From assembly GCA_903945175.1 (NCBI GenBank), contig CAJAUM010000100.1, forward strand, positions 97,410 through 161,409: a stretch of 64,000 nucleotides of DNA, written 5' to 3'. A program made the position numbers and the translations under genes. Source of the DNA: an uncultured Bacteroidales bacterium (lineage in GTDB: Bacteria; Bacteroidota; Bacteroidia; Bacteroidales; FEN-979). Under the pieces are notes generated by a model that worked only from the letters and a program-made list of their open reading frames with translations, did not search any database and was not told the DNA's origin. This document shows positions 46,771 through 54,272 of the stretch, piece by piece; position 1 is the first letter of the stretch; every line of letters starts with the position of its first letter.

Positions 46771-48717
46771 TCAGAGCTGAATAAGATAGCTGGAGAGGCT
46801 CTCTTTTTGATCAAGTCCGAGTTTTTTGCGGATATGATGTCGGGTAACTTCTATGGTCGCCAATGAAAGATTTGCAATCCGTGCGATATCTTTTGAGGAA
46901 AGATTTAATCGCAGCAACGCGCAAATCTGAAGTTCGCTGCGCGAAAAATCGGGAGAGATGGCAAGCAGCTTTTCCGAAAAACCTCCATGCATCTGTTTAA
47001 ACATGACCTCGAAATCGTTCATCGGGCTCTTTGATGCATCGCGCATGATCTCCGACAGCAACTGACTGAATTCATCCTGGTCGACCTTTTTAGGGAAACG
47101 GTACTGAAATTGCCCCAGTTTCTCCTGCACCGAGCGGTTTACATGGTTCATTTCAGTGGTGATCAGCGACTGGTACACCAGATCCTGCTCCCTGAGGTTC
47201 ACCTCCAGTTCTAGCCGGTCAACCTCCTCCTCTTTAAGCTGGTGCTCAAGCGTTTTCTTATCCAGTTCAGCCTGTTTCAGTAATTTTTCCTGTTCTGAAT
47301 GGAGCGCCTGTTGCTCAGCCAGTTTTCTTTTTTGGTTGATTTGCCGGTTCCGGAAAAAGAGGAGAATAACGAGGGTTGATACCAGGAGCAGCAAGGCCAG
47401 CAATATTAAGGCGATGATGATGTTCCGCGATTTTTGCAGCCTGACATGGGAATTCAGGTCATTGACTTTCGTTTCAAGTACCTGGGTCTCGTAAAGGCCC
47501 TGGTATTTTAAAACAGCATCCCGTTGTTCGATGGTCTTCAGGCTGTCGTTCAGATGGTCCCATCGTTTAAAATAGGTTTGGGCCCGCTCCACATCCTGAA
47601 GTTCCAGATTGCTTTGAAAGGCCTCACGGTATAACATCAGGAGGTCGGCAGTAAGTTTATTCTTTCCGGCTAATTGAAGCGCTTCCTCAAATAATCTGTT
47701 GGCTTTTGGGGCATCCTTGTGTCTTACAGCAGTGGTTGCCAGATTGTTGAGGCTGTATATCTGCCCCTTTAAAATATTGTTCGCTTTGCTTATCCGGAGC
47801 ACCTCCCCATAGGTCTGTTCGGCCTCGTCATACCGGCCAAGTTTTGAAAGGTAGTTGGCATAGTTGAATTTCAACGGCAACAGGTTTGCCAAAGTACCCT
47901 TTTTAGATATGATCTTCAGGGCAGCTTTGTAATAATATCCGGCAGAGTCGGAAGAGATCATCATGAAAGCAACGGCTATGTTTGTGTAATCGGTTGCCAC
48001 CTCAATCATGTTGTCAAGTTTCCGGTTAATCCGAATGGCCAGGTGGAAAGTTTGAATGGCTTTCTGATAAAGGCCCTGGTCGATGAACAGGCTGCCCATG
48101 TTGCGGTATACCTGGGCAATATTCATGGAGTCGGTTAAATTTTCGTAGTACCTTGCAGCCTCGGTATAGCACTGCATGGCGCTGTCCAATTGCCCGTTCT
48201 GACCGTGAACAAGACCCAGGTTGGTGGAAAACCCGGCAAGATAAGCCTCATTTTTTGAAGCCTTTGCCAAAGTCAATCCTTTGCGGTACCAAAACGCAAC
48301 AGAATCATTGGAGCCCATCTCAAAAAGAAGGGTTCCCAGAATATGGCAGGTCTGAAGAATACGCACGGTATCGTTCATCATAAAAGCCATTTTGCGCATT
48401 TTAGAATAATATCGATACGCGGAGTCATTCCTCCCGGCCACCTGGAAGGCCTGCCCCCTGAGCCGGGCCGCCTCATAAGCTTGTGCGGTATCTTGTTTTT
48501 CGGTTGTTAACCGATATAGCATTTCGGAAGCCTGCAACGCGCTGTCGGCATTGGTTTTAAGCTTCAGGTTGACCACCCGGACCAGGGAGTCGAATGCCTG
48601 ATCATTTTTCGTGGCCGTTGGAGATGAGCATCTTATAAGGAACAGTCCGGCCAAAAAGAGAAGGATGACCTTGAATGTGTCAATGGCAGGAATACAATTT
48701 TCTCGAGAATAAAACAA
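46771..48717 (-). CDS. TPR-domain LuxR-type HTH regulator
   Basis: A 648-residue regulator of a kind common in Bacteroidota. A lipoprotein-like leader (LLFLAGLFLIRC) is followed by about seven tetratricopeptide repeats (residues about 60-375). There is one membrane helix (IIIALILLALLLLVSTLVIL, near 400), then a coiled coil (EQEKLLKQAELDKKTLEHQL) and a C-terminal LuxR-type helix-turn-helix (about 590-648: ELQICALLRLNLSSKDIARI then ATIEVTRHHIRKKLGL). It would sense in the periplasm and regulate from the membrane. The only usable start is TTG 48717, since a stop lies five codons upstream and no ATG precedes the leader. Divergent from the OmpA-type gene, which it may control. Confidence 0.85.
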   Translation of the reverse strand: MFYSRENCIPAIDTFKVILLFLAGLFLIRCSSPTATKNDQAFDSLVRVVNLKLKTNADSALQASEMLYRLTTEKQDTAQAYEAARLRGQAFQVAGRNDSAYRYYSKMRKMAFMMNDTVRILQTCHILGTLLFEMGSNDSVAFWYRKGLTLAKASKNEAYLAGFSTNLGLVHGQNGQLDSAMQCYTEAARYYENLTDSMNIAQVYRNMGSLFIDQGLYQKAIQTFHLAIRINRKLDNMIEVATDYTNIAVAFMMISSDSAGYYYKAALKIISKKGTLANLLPLKFNYANYLSKLGRYDEAEQTYGEVLRISKANNILKGQIYSLNNLATTAVRHKDAPKANRLFEEALQLAGKNKLTADLLMLYREAFQSNLELQDVERAQTYFKRWDHLNDSLKTIEQRDAVLKYQGLYETQVLETKVNDLNSHVRLQKSRNIIIALILLALLLLVSTLVILLFFRNRQINQKRKLAEQQALHSEQEKLLKQAELDKKTLEHQLKEEEVDRLELEVNLREQDLVYQSLITTEMNHVNRSVQEKLGQFQYRFPKKVDQDEFSQLLSEIMRDASKSPMNDFEVMFKQMHGGFSEKLLAISPDFSRSELQICALLRLNLSSKDIARIANLSLATIEVTRHHIRKKLGLDQKESLSSYLIQL

Positions 48718-48877
48718 ATGTTCCTTTTTTTATTGGAGTAAAAGTAATAATAAAAGAAATTCGAAGATTAATTTTTGACGAAGTAAATCCATTGCAGCGA
48801 ATGTCTTGTCAAGCCAGTCGAGGATGCACAAAACAAATCAGTTTGTCACGAAGCCCTGCCGGTACCAATGACCGATC

Positions 48878-48906
48878 ATTATCAGTTGATAATTATCGTA
48901 TTTTTG
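48878..48906 (+). promoter_or_regulatory. OmpA-gene promoter with 16-bp palindromic operator
   Basis: ATTATCA GT TGATAAT (48878-48893) is a perfect 7-bp dyad with a 2-bp centre. It ends 5 bp before TATTTTTG (48899-48906), an exact TAnnTTTG -7 box. No -33 TTTG is present at the right distance; the palindrome occupies that place, as expected for a site bound by an activator or repressor. Confidence 0.55.
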
Positions 48907-48948
48907 AAACAAAATCACACAGTGATAAAAACCTCAACTCTAAAGAAA

Positions 48949-49767
48949 ATGAAAAAAATTACTATTTCTCTCGCATTGATACTTTTCAGCATTGTATCAG
49001 TAATTGCACAAGATGCAGATGGATGTAAGGATCATCCGCTCTTTAACAGAATGCCAAATTATACAATAAGAGAATGTGCCAAAAACTTTGGCGTTACTGA
49101 TCTTGTTATGACTGATGGCGATTCAAAAACCATTGAAGGTTACAAAACCATGGTTACGTATGATTTTAATACTGAAGGAGGGAAACAACCATATTCTTTT
49201 TATCAGGTTGTAAAGAACTACGAAAACGCCCTTGCAAAGTATGGTGTGAAAAGAATTTATTTGGGTTCACAATATGTAACTCTATTTTTTAAATCGGGAG
49301 GGAAATCTATATGGATTGGCATTGAGGCTGCTTCAGATGTCGCAGAATCATATACGCTTATCATAATGGAAATTGAAGAAATGCAACAAGATATTCAAGC
49401 ATCTGCAATACTTGATGCGTTAAACAAAGATGGTTTTATAGCGCTGGACATACTTTTCGAAACAGGAAAATCTGTAATACAAAAAGAATCACTTCCAATA
49501 ATTGACCAGATCTATGAAATGTTGAACTTGGATGCAAACCTTAAAATATCAATTGAAGGTCATACGGATAATGTTGGGGAGGCAGCCAGCAACAAAAAAC
49601 TTAGCAACGACAGAGCCAAATCAGTTATGGATGCTCTTATTGCAAAAGGTATAGATAAATCAAGATTATCGTCGATTGGCTGGGGTCAGGAAAAACCCGT
49701 GGCCGATAACAGAACGGATGAAGGCAAAGCCAAAAACAGACGCGTGGAAATTGTAAAGAAACCATAA
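48949..49767 (+). CDS. OmpA-domain protein with DUF4892-like N-terminal part
   Basis: A 272-residue outer-membrane or periplasmic protein. Start at ATG 48949 gives a signal peptide ending VIAQDADG. Residues about 25-140 (GCKDHPLFNRMPNYTIRECA; VKRIYLGSQYVTLFF) look like the DUF4892 type of domain. Residues about 155-272 are an OmpA/MotB peptidoglycan-binding domain with LFETGKSVIQ, ISIEGHTDNVG, NKKLSNDRAKSVMD and NRRVEIVKK. It therefore probably tethers the outer membrane to the cell wall, rather than being a porin. It is divergent from the TPR/HTH regulator and has its own palindrome-containing promoter. Confidence 0.88.
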   Translation: MKKITISLALILFSIVSVIAQDADGCKDHPLFNRMPNYTIRECAKNFGVTDLVMTDGDSKTIEGYKTMVTYDFNTEGGKQPYSFYQVVKNYENALAKYGVKRIYLGSQYVTLFFKSGGKSIWIGIEAASDVAESYTLIIMEIEEMQQDIQASAILDALNKDGFIALDILFETGKSVIQKESLPIIDQIYEMLNLDANLKISIEGHTDNVGEAASNKKLSNDRAKSVMDALIAKGIDKSRLSSIGWGQEKPVADNRTDEGKAKNRRVEIVKKP

Positions 49768-49837
49768 ACATAGATTTTCAGTGCGCCAAGCGAGCGTTAT
49801 TTCCAGACGTTTCCCAGTCCTGCATTTTCAAGACCAT

Positions 49838-52768
49838 CTACCTCCGGATAACCAGGCGGTTGCTGAATTTACCTCCTGAAGCAAGGGATAAAGTCACAAT
49901 GTATTCCCCTGAAATACAGGAGGAAAGGTCGATGGTGAAACCTCCTCCGGCATCTACAGCGGTTGATCGGTACACTATTTTTCCATCGATTCCGGTAACC
50001 ACGACCGACCGGATCTCCCGGCTGATGCTCGGGTCAACGACCACTTCAACCAGTCCGCTGCTTGGATTTGGATAGAGCCTTACCGGGTTGTTTGTGAGCT
50101 CGTCAACACCTACCGGTTGCGCGAAAGTTGCAACCAGGTTGCGGTTGGAATTCACAGCAAATGTCAATGTTCTTGCAGAAGAATCAGTAATCTGCAAATC
50201 ATTCTCATACCATCCCCTGAAAAGCATATTCTTTGCAGGCACAACCTTCATGGTGACCGTGGCCCCGGCACCATATACCCCTGCACCCGTAATGGTACCC
50301 CCATTCATCGGGAGGGCAACTCCATTGATCTGGTAATAGCCAGGCTCAACATATAGTTCCGATTCCCACATACCCCTTCCATAAGTTGAGGCGCGTATCT
50401 TTCCTGCCATGTATTGAATCTCAAGGTCGGTCACCACCACGTTGGGTAAGCCCTGACTGTACCTCCTCCAGTCAGTCATCCCTGAATTCCTGTAATACAC
50501 ACCGGCATCGGTACCAATATACAGGGCATCATTGGAGTTGTTCTGATATTTTATGCAGCTTACCGGCAGGTTCGGAAGCGATCCGGAGATGTTGATCCAG
50601 TTATCCCCACCATCGTTTGAGCGGTAAACCTTCTTGTTATTCTTATATCCGCCTAAAGTAACCCACAGCGTATCGGGATTTGTCGGATGCACGGCAATCA
50701 TGGTTATCGCACAACTGTCGGTTCCCGAAGGATTCTTCTTTTCCGTGTATGTTTGCCAGTCATCATCAGTTTTAAAAAGCGCATAAAGCCTGGCCGCGTA
50801 CATCACCTTTGGATTGCTTGGCGAAATTTCGATGGATTTGATCTGGGTATCATTTTGGGGTTGGGGGGTTGGGAGGTTTTGTTTGTTTGCCTTCTCCCAT
50901 TTTATACCTCCGTTTATTGTTTTGTAGATATCCGGGTACCCTGCATATATTGTACCGGTATCTTTGGGATGTAAAATATAGGGGGTTACCCATGCACCGG
51001 AAGGTCTGCCCGGAATATTGGCGGAGATAGTCCTTCTCATTTTGTAGTTCTCCCAGGTAGGGTCGGTGGTCCTGTAGATTACTCCATTGCAATAGGATGC
51101 ATACTGCACTGCAGGATTGTAATGATCGATGAGGCAATCCATACCGTCACCACCGATAAGAACGGGAGCCAGCCAGTTAAAATCATTTTGAATCTGGGTG
51201 CCGTTATCCTGGAACCCTGCAATGACCAGGTTCTTATCGGTGTAAGAACCTCCGATCCGGTAAATCTGACCAATCTGCATACCCCGGGTAATGTCGGTCC
51301 ATTTATTGCCTCCATCCTTGGTATAATAGATCCCGCCATCATTTCCTTCCATGAAAGTACCGGGCTGAAGCGGATGGAACGCAAACCAATGCTTGTCGGC
51401 ATGTACTGTGGGGCAGGCAACTGTATCAGTCCAATAGTTAACGAGTGTCCAGGACTTCCCGCTGTTGGTGCTTTTCCAGGTATTGACACCTCCCACCCAT
51501 CGCTCGTTGGTATCGGTGGGATTGATCAGGTAGCAGAGGTCATAATTTCCCTGCCCTTCCCATGGGTTAGCATGATAGTTCGTGTCGGCATAAATAATCA
51601 GCAAATTCTGTGTTACCCTCGTCGAATCAATGGGATCTTTGGGATAAAATTTAGTAAATTTACCTCCCTGGTCAGTCGAACGATACAAGCCATCAAGTCC
51701 GTTCATCCCATTGGTGCAGATGGCTTCCAGTAACAATGGATTCTTTGGGTTTACTGCAAGAATGATACGGTATCCATTTTTGAATTCAATGAGCGAGTCC
51801 CAGACGTTCCCTCCATCGACCGACTTGAAAATCATCCCAAGTTTTCTTGCAGCATACATCACCAACGAGTCCTGGGGTTTAAATACGATATCGGTGAAAT
51901 ATCCCGCTTTTTGCAAATCCCACTTTATCCCTCCGTTTATTGTCCTGTAAATTCCAGAAGTAGTAGCGGCAAAAAGAACATTTGATTTAGTGGGATGCAT
52001 CACCAGGCGGCGGATCAGTTTGTTGCTGTCGGAGCCCCAGCTCAGCCCGGTAGCGCTCCATGTAACCCCGCCGTTGATCGACTTGAGTACGCCGATGCTT
52101 TTGGTGTCACCCGGACCACTGCCATTGATGCTACCCACTGCACTGGCAGCATCGCCGTCACCAGTGGCGATGTACATGATCTGCGGATCTTTCGGATCGA
52201 TCACCATGTCGCTGACACCAAGCACCGGCTGGTCGTCAAAATTCGTTGTCCAGGTTTTCCCGAAATCAGTTGTCTTCCATAATCCTCCCGAAGGTGTTCC
52301 TGCCCAGAAGGTGTTCTTGTCGTTGGGGTGATAGGCAATGCAGTTGATGCGCCCCAGTCCGAAATACCCGCTTTTTGTTGCATAGGGTCCCATGGCCGTC
52401 CAGTAGGCTGCCGAATCCTGGGGAGAATCGGTTGCATGGGTCGCGGCATATTTTTCCCACTCTGTGACCACAATATTGTTGGGCGGAAAGTTGCCCTGAC
52501 GGTCAACGCGCTGCTCCCAAAACCATTCCCAGCGTTTGAACGGCTTATAACCCGAGCCCCTGGTAACTACCCGTCCATTCCAGTCATCGTTGAAACTTTT
52601 CTGGATCTGATAGAAATTTGCCTTTTCCATACCTGATGTGGCTGGTAATGTCGCCTGGGCTGATACCCTGTTACCGGATAATAAAAAGACGAGGAACAGA
52701 ACCATTGAGATTGAAATTGGGGCTGATGCTTGCCAATAATTCCTGGCCGTCGGGTAGTTGTTTTTCAT
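49838..52768 (-). CDS. Secreted BNR / sortilin-like beta-propeller protein with T9SS sorting domain
   Basis: A 976-residue exported protein, start at ATG 52768 before a leader ending RVSAQA (ATG 52786 also possible). Much of it is built of BNR/Asp-box repeats of the VPS10/sortilin type: SINGGVTW, TINGGIKWDLQKAG, STDQGGKFTKF, STNSGKSWTLVN, SNDGGDNWINI. A later part (about 790-870) has an InlB/Listeria-type B repeat (GAGATVTMKVVPAKNMLFRG, with WYEND). It ends in a type A T9SS C-terminal domain (LYPNPSSGLVEV, then GEYIVTLSL). Sialidase-like active-site residues are not evident, so it is probably a binding or structural protein, or a xyloglucanase-like enzyme. It stands alone. Confidence 0.88.
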   Translation of the reverse strand: MKNNYPTARNYWQASAPISISMVLFLVFLLSGNRVSAQATLPATSGMEKANFYQIQKSFNDDWNGRVVTRGSGYKPFKRWEWFWEQRVDRQGNFPPNNIVVTEWEKYAATHATDSPQDSAAYWTAMGPYATKSGYFGLGRINCIAYHPNDKNTFWAGTPSGGLWKTTDFGKTWTTNFDDQPVLGVSDMVIDPKDPQIMYIATGDGDAASAVGSINGSGPGDTKSIGVLKSINGGVTWSATGLSWGSDSNKLIRRLVMHPTKSNVLFAATTSGIYRTINGGIKWDLQKAGYFTDIVFKPQDSLVMYAARKLGMIFKSVDGGNVWDSLIEFKNGYRIILAVNPKNPLLLEAICTNGMNGLDGLYRSTDQGGKFTKFYPKDPIDSTRVTQNLLIIYADTNYHANPWEGQGNYDLCYLINPTDTNERWVGGVNTWKSTNSGKSWTLVNYWTDTVACPTVHADKHWFAFHPLQPGTFMEGNDGGIYYTKDGGNKWTDITRGMQIGQIYRIGGSYTDKNLVIAGFQDNGTQIQNDFNWLAPVLIGGDGMDCLIDHYNPAVQYASYCNGVIYRTTDPTWENYKMRRTISANIPGRPSGAWVTPYILHPKDTGTIYAGYPDIYKTINGGIKWEKANKQNLPTPQPQNDTQIKSIEISPSNPKVMYAARLYALFKTDDDWQTYTEKKNPSGTDSCAITMIAVHPTNPDTLWVTLGGYKNNKKVYRSNDGGDNWINISGSLPNLPVSCIKYQNNSNDALYIGTDAGVYYRNSGMTDWRRYSQGLPNVVVTDLEIQYMAGKIRASTYGRGMWESELYVEPGYYQINGVALPMNGGTITGAGVYGAGATVTMKVVPAKNMLFRGWYENDLQITDSSARTLTFAVNSNRNLVATFAQPVGVDELTNNPVRLYPNPSSGLVEVVVDPSISREIRSVVVTGIDGKIVYRSTAVDAGGGFTIDLSSCISGEYIVTLSLASGGKFSNRLVIRR

Positions 52769-53320
52769 AGATGAAGGGATGATCATTCAGTTTATACTTC
52801 AAGATATCTGAGGTAAATTTAACAAAAAAGGCTCAGTAAAGAGACAATTTTAATACATTTCAAAGATTATTACAACCAAGCTCTCCTCTGAGCGGTGGCT
52901 GAAGATTTTTGGAGATCCGACACGCGCGGTTCACCCAGGCCGATGTTGCAAAAATCGCCAAGAATGCATCAAACGCTCATTGATCGGTTTAAACAAAATG
53001 GAGGATTTCTTCGCACAGCCGATTCATTGACGTATTGGATATTAATAAGTTGAGGTGGTCAGGAGCTCCGATTTTCCCAATTATATCAGAATTGCTGTAT
53101 TTATACAAATATTCGTCTTTTTGAAAAAAAAGTTTTAGATTTGTTACGATATTCACAATTTTGTCAAAAAGAATCATCAATTCCAGCACCCGGAATGCCC
53201 CAATTCTATATTGGGATCATTCTTAAACATAGAAAATATATTGCGTTGCTATGAACATTTGAAATTGAAAATAATCAGCACTTTAGCAACATTATTACAT
53301 AAGCTCATAAAATCACCATT
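52769..53320. other. 550-bp intergenic stretch without a confident gene
   Basis: A possible leftward -7 box (TAAATTTA) for the BNR gene lies near 52830. A 66-residue minus-strand frame (52989-53189, rich in Asn, Ile and Lys) has no recognised motif and no start context. The plus strand between 52900 and 53010 has short coding-like fragments broken by stops. I judge this to be decayed DNA next to the truncated receiver gene. Confidence 0.4.
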
Positions 53321-53413
53321 GTGATCACCAATAAAAACAGCGAGTGTAAGATCCTGGTAGTCGACGACGACGACCCTGACCTGCTCCTGCTCAATGTGAT
53401 GCTGAAGATTTAG
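53321..53413 (+). pseudogene. Truncated response-regulator receiver gene
   Basis: From GTG 53321 a 30-codon frame opens with the hallmark first strand of a receiver domain, CKILVVDDDDPDLLLLNVML, and then ends at TAG 53411. The phospho-acceptor Asp, Thr/Ser and Lys regions are all absent. It is 30 bp upstream of cheR in the same orientation, where related sensory operons carry a response-regulator gene. Internal deletion is the simplest explanation. I see no rest of the domain in the neighbouring sequence. Confidence 0.7.
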
Positions 53414-53442
53414 ATTTTGCCTTGTTTTTTTAAGTTGGGGAA

Positions 53443-54261
53443 ATGAAAAAACTTGTTGACAATGAAATCATATCGTGCTCAGCCGGTATTGATGTTTCAA
53501 AATACGATGATTCCTTCCTGAACAAATCACTCCAGAAAAGAATCACAGAAACGCATTGCGACTCAGCCGAAGCATATCGCAACCTCCTGGAGCAAAGCAA
53601 GGAGGAAGCCCTAAAATTAATTGATTCTCTCAACATCAATTACAGTGAATTTTTCCGCAACACACTTACCTATTCCGTTTTGGAACGCATCATATTGCCT
53701 TCGATTATTTTAAAAAAGAAAAATACAAACTGCAAAGAGATACGGATATGGACTGCTGCCTGCGCCGGTGGACAGGAACCTTACAGTTTGGCCATGTTGC
53801 TGGAGGAGCTTAAAAACGGAGAGAGTCAAAGATTTGATTACCGGATCTTTGCTTCCGACCATACCGAATCGCAGGTAAACAAGGCCCGCAGGGGTGAGTA
53901 TACTGAAGATGCATTAAGTGGTCTGAATCTGAAAAGAATTAAACAATGGTTCACCAGACATGGTGAAATTTATTCAGTGAAGCCAGAGCTAAAGAAAAAT
54001 ATTGATTTCTCGGTGTTCGATCTTTTCAATGAGCAATTCAGCGCTCCGCCCGCCAGCATATTCGGAGACTTCGATCTGGTGGTGTGTGCCAACCTCCTGT
54101 TTTACTACAACCCGGGGTACAGGAAAAAAATAGTTAAAAAGACCGGCGATTGCCTGGCCCGCGGAGGTTATTTGATAACTGGTGAAACAGAAAGAGATAT
54201 TTTAATGAAACACGGTTTTAGCGAAGTATTTTCGCAATCGGCGATATTTCAGAATATTTAA
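53443..54261 (+). CDS. CheR-type protein-glutamate methyltransferase
   Basis: A 272-residue free-standing CheR. The SAM-binding motif is IWTAACAGGQEPYSLAMLL (about residues 101-119). The opposite conserved strand is FDLVVCANLLFYYNP (near 205), matching the FDvIfCRNVLIYF family pattern, and NYSEFFRNT (residues about 65-73) is the typical CheR entry. The N-terminal helical domain is shorter than in E. coli CheR. It lies 11 bp before the first hybrid kinase gene. No methyl-accepting signalling domain and no separate CheB gene are seen in this operon; the only CheB domain is fused at 34688. Confidence 0.9.
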   Translation: MKKLVDNEIISCSAGIDVSKYDDSFLNKSLQKRITETHCDSAEAYRNLLEQSKEEALKLIDSLNINYSEFFRNTLTYSVLERIILPSIILKKKNTNCKEIRIWTAACAGGQEPYSLAMLLEELKNGESQRFDYRIFASDHTESQVNKARRGEYTEDALSGLNLKRIKQWFTRHGEIYSVKPELKKNIDFSVFDLFNEQFSAPPASIFGDFDLVVCANLLFYYNPGYRKKIVKKTGDCLARGGYLITGETERDILMKHGFSEVFSQSAIFQNI

Positions 54262-54272
54262 CAATCAGAAAC

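Noticed and set aside
52989..53189. 66-residue minus-strand frame
   Set aside because: AT-rich, no recognised motif, no promoter or neighbours in an operon; chance frame or debris.
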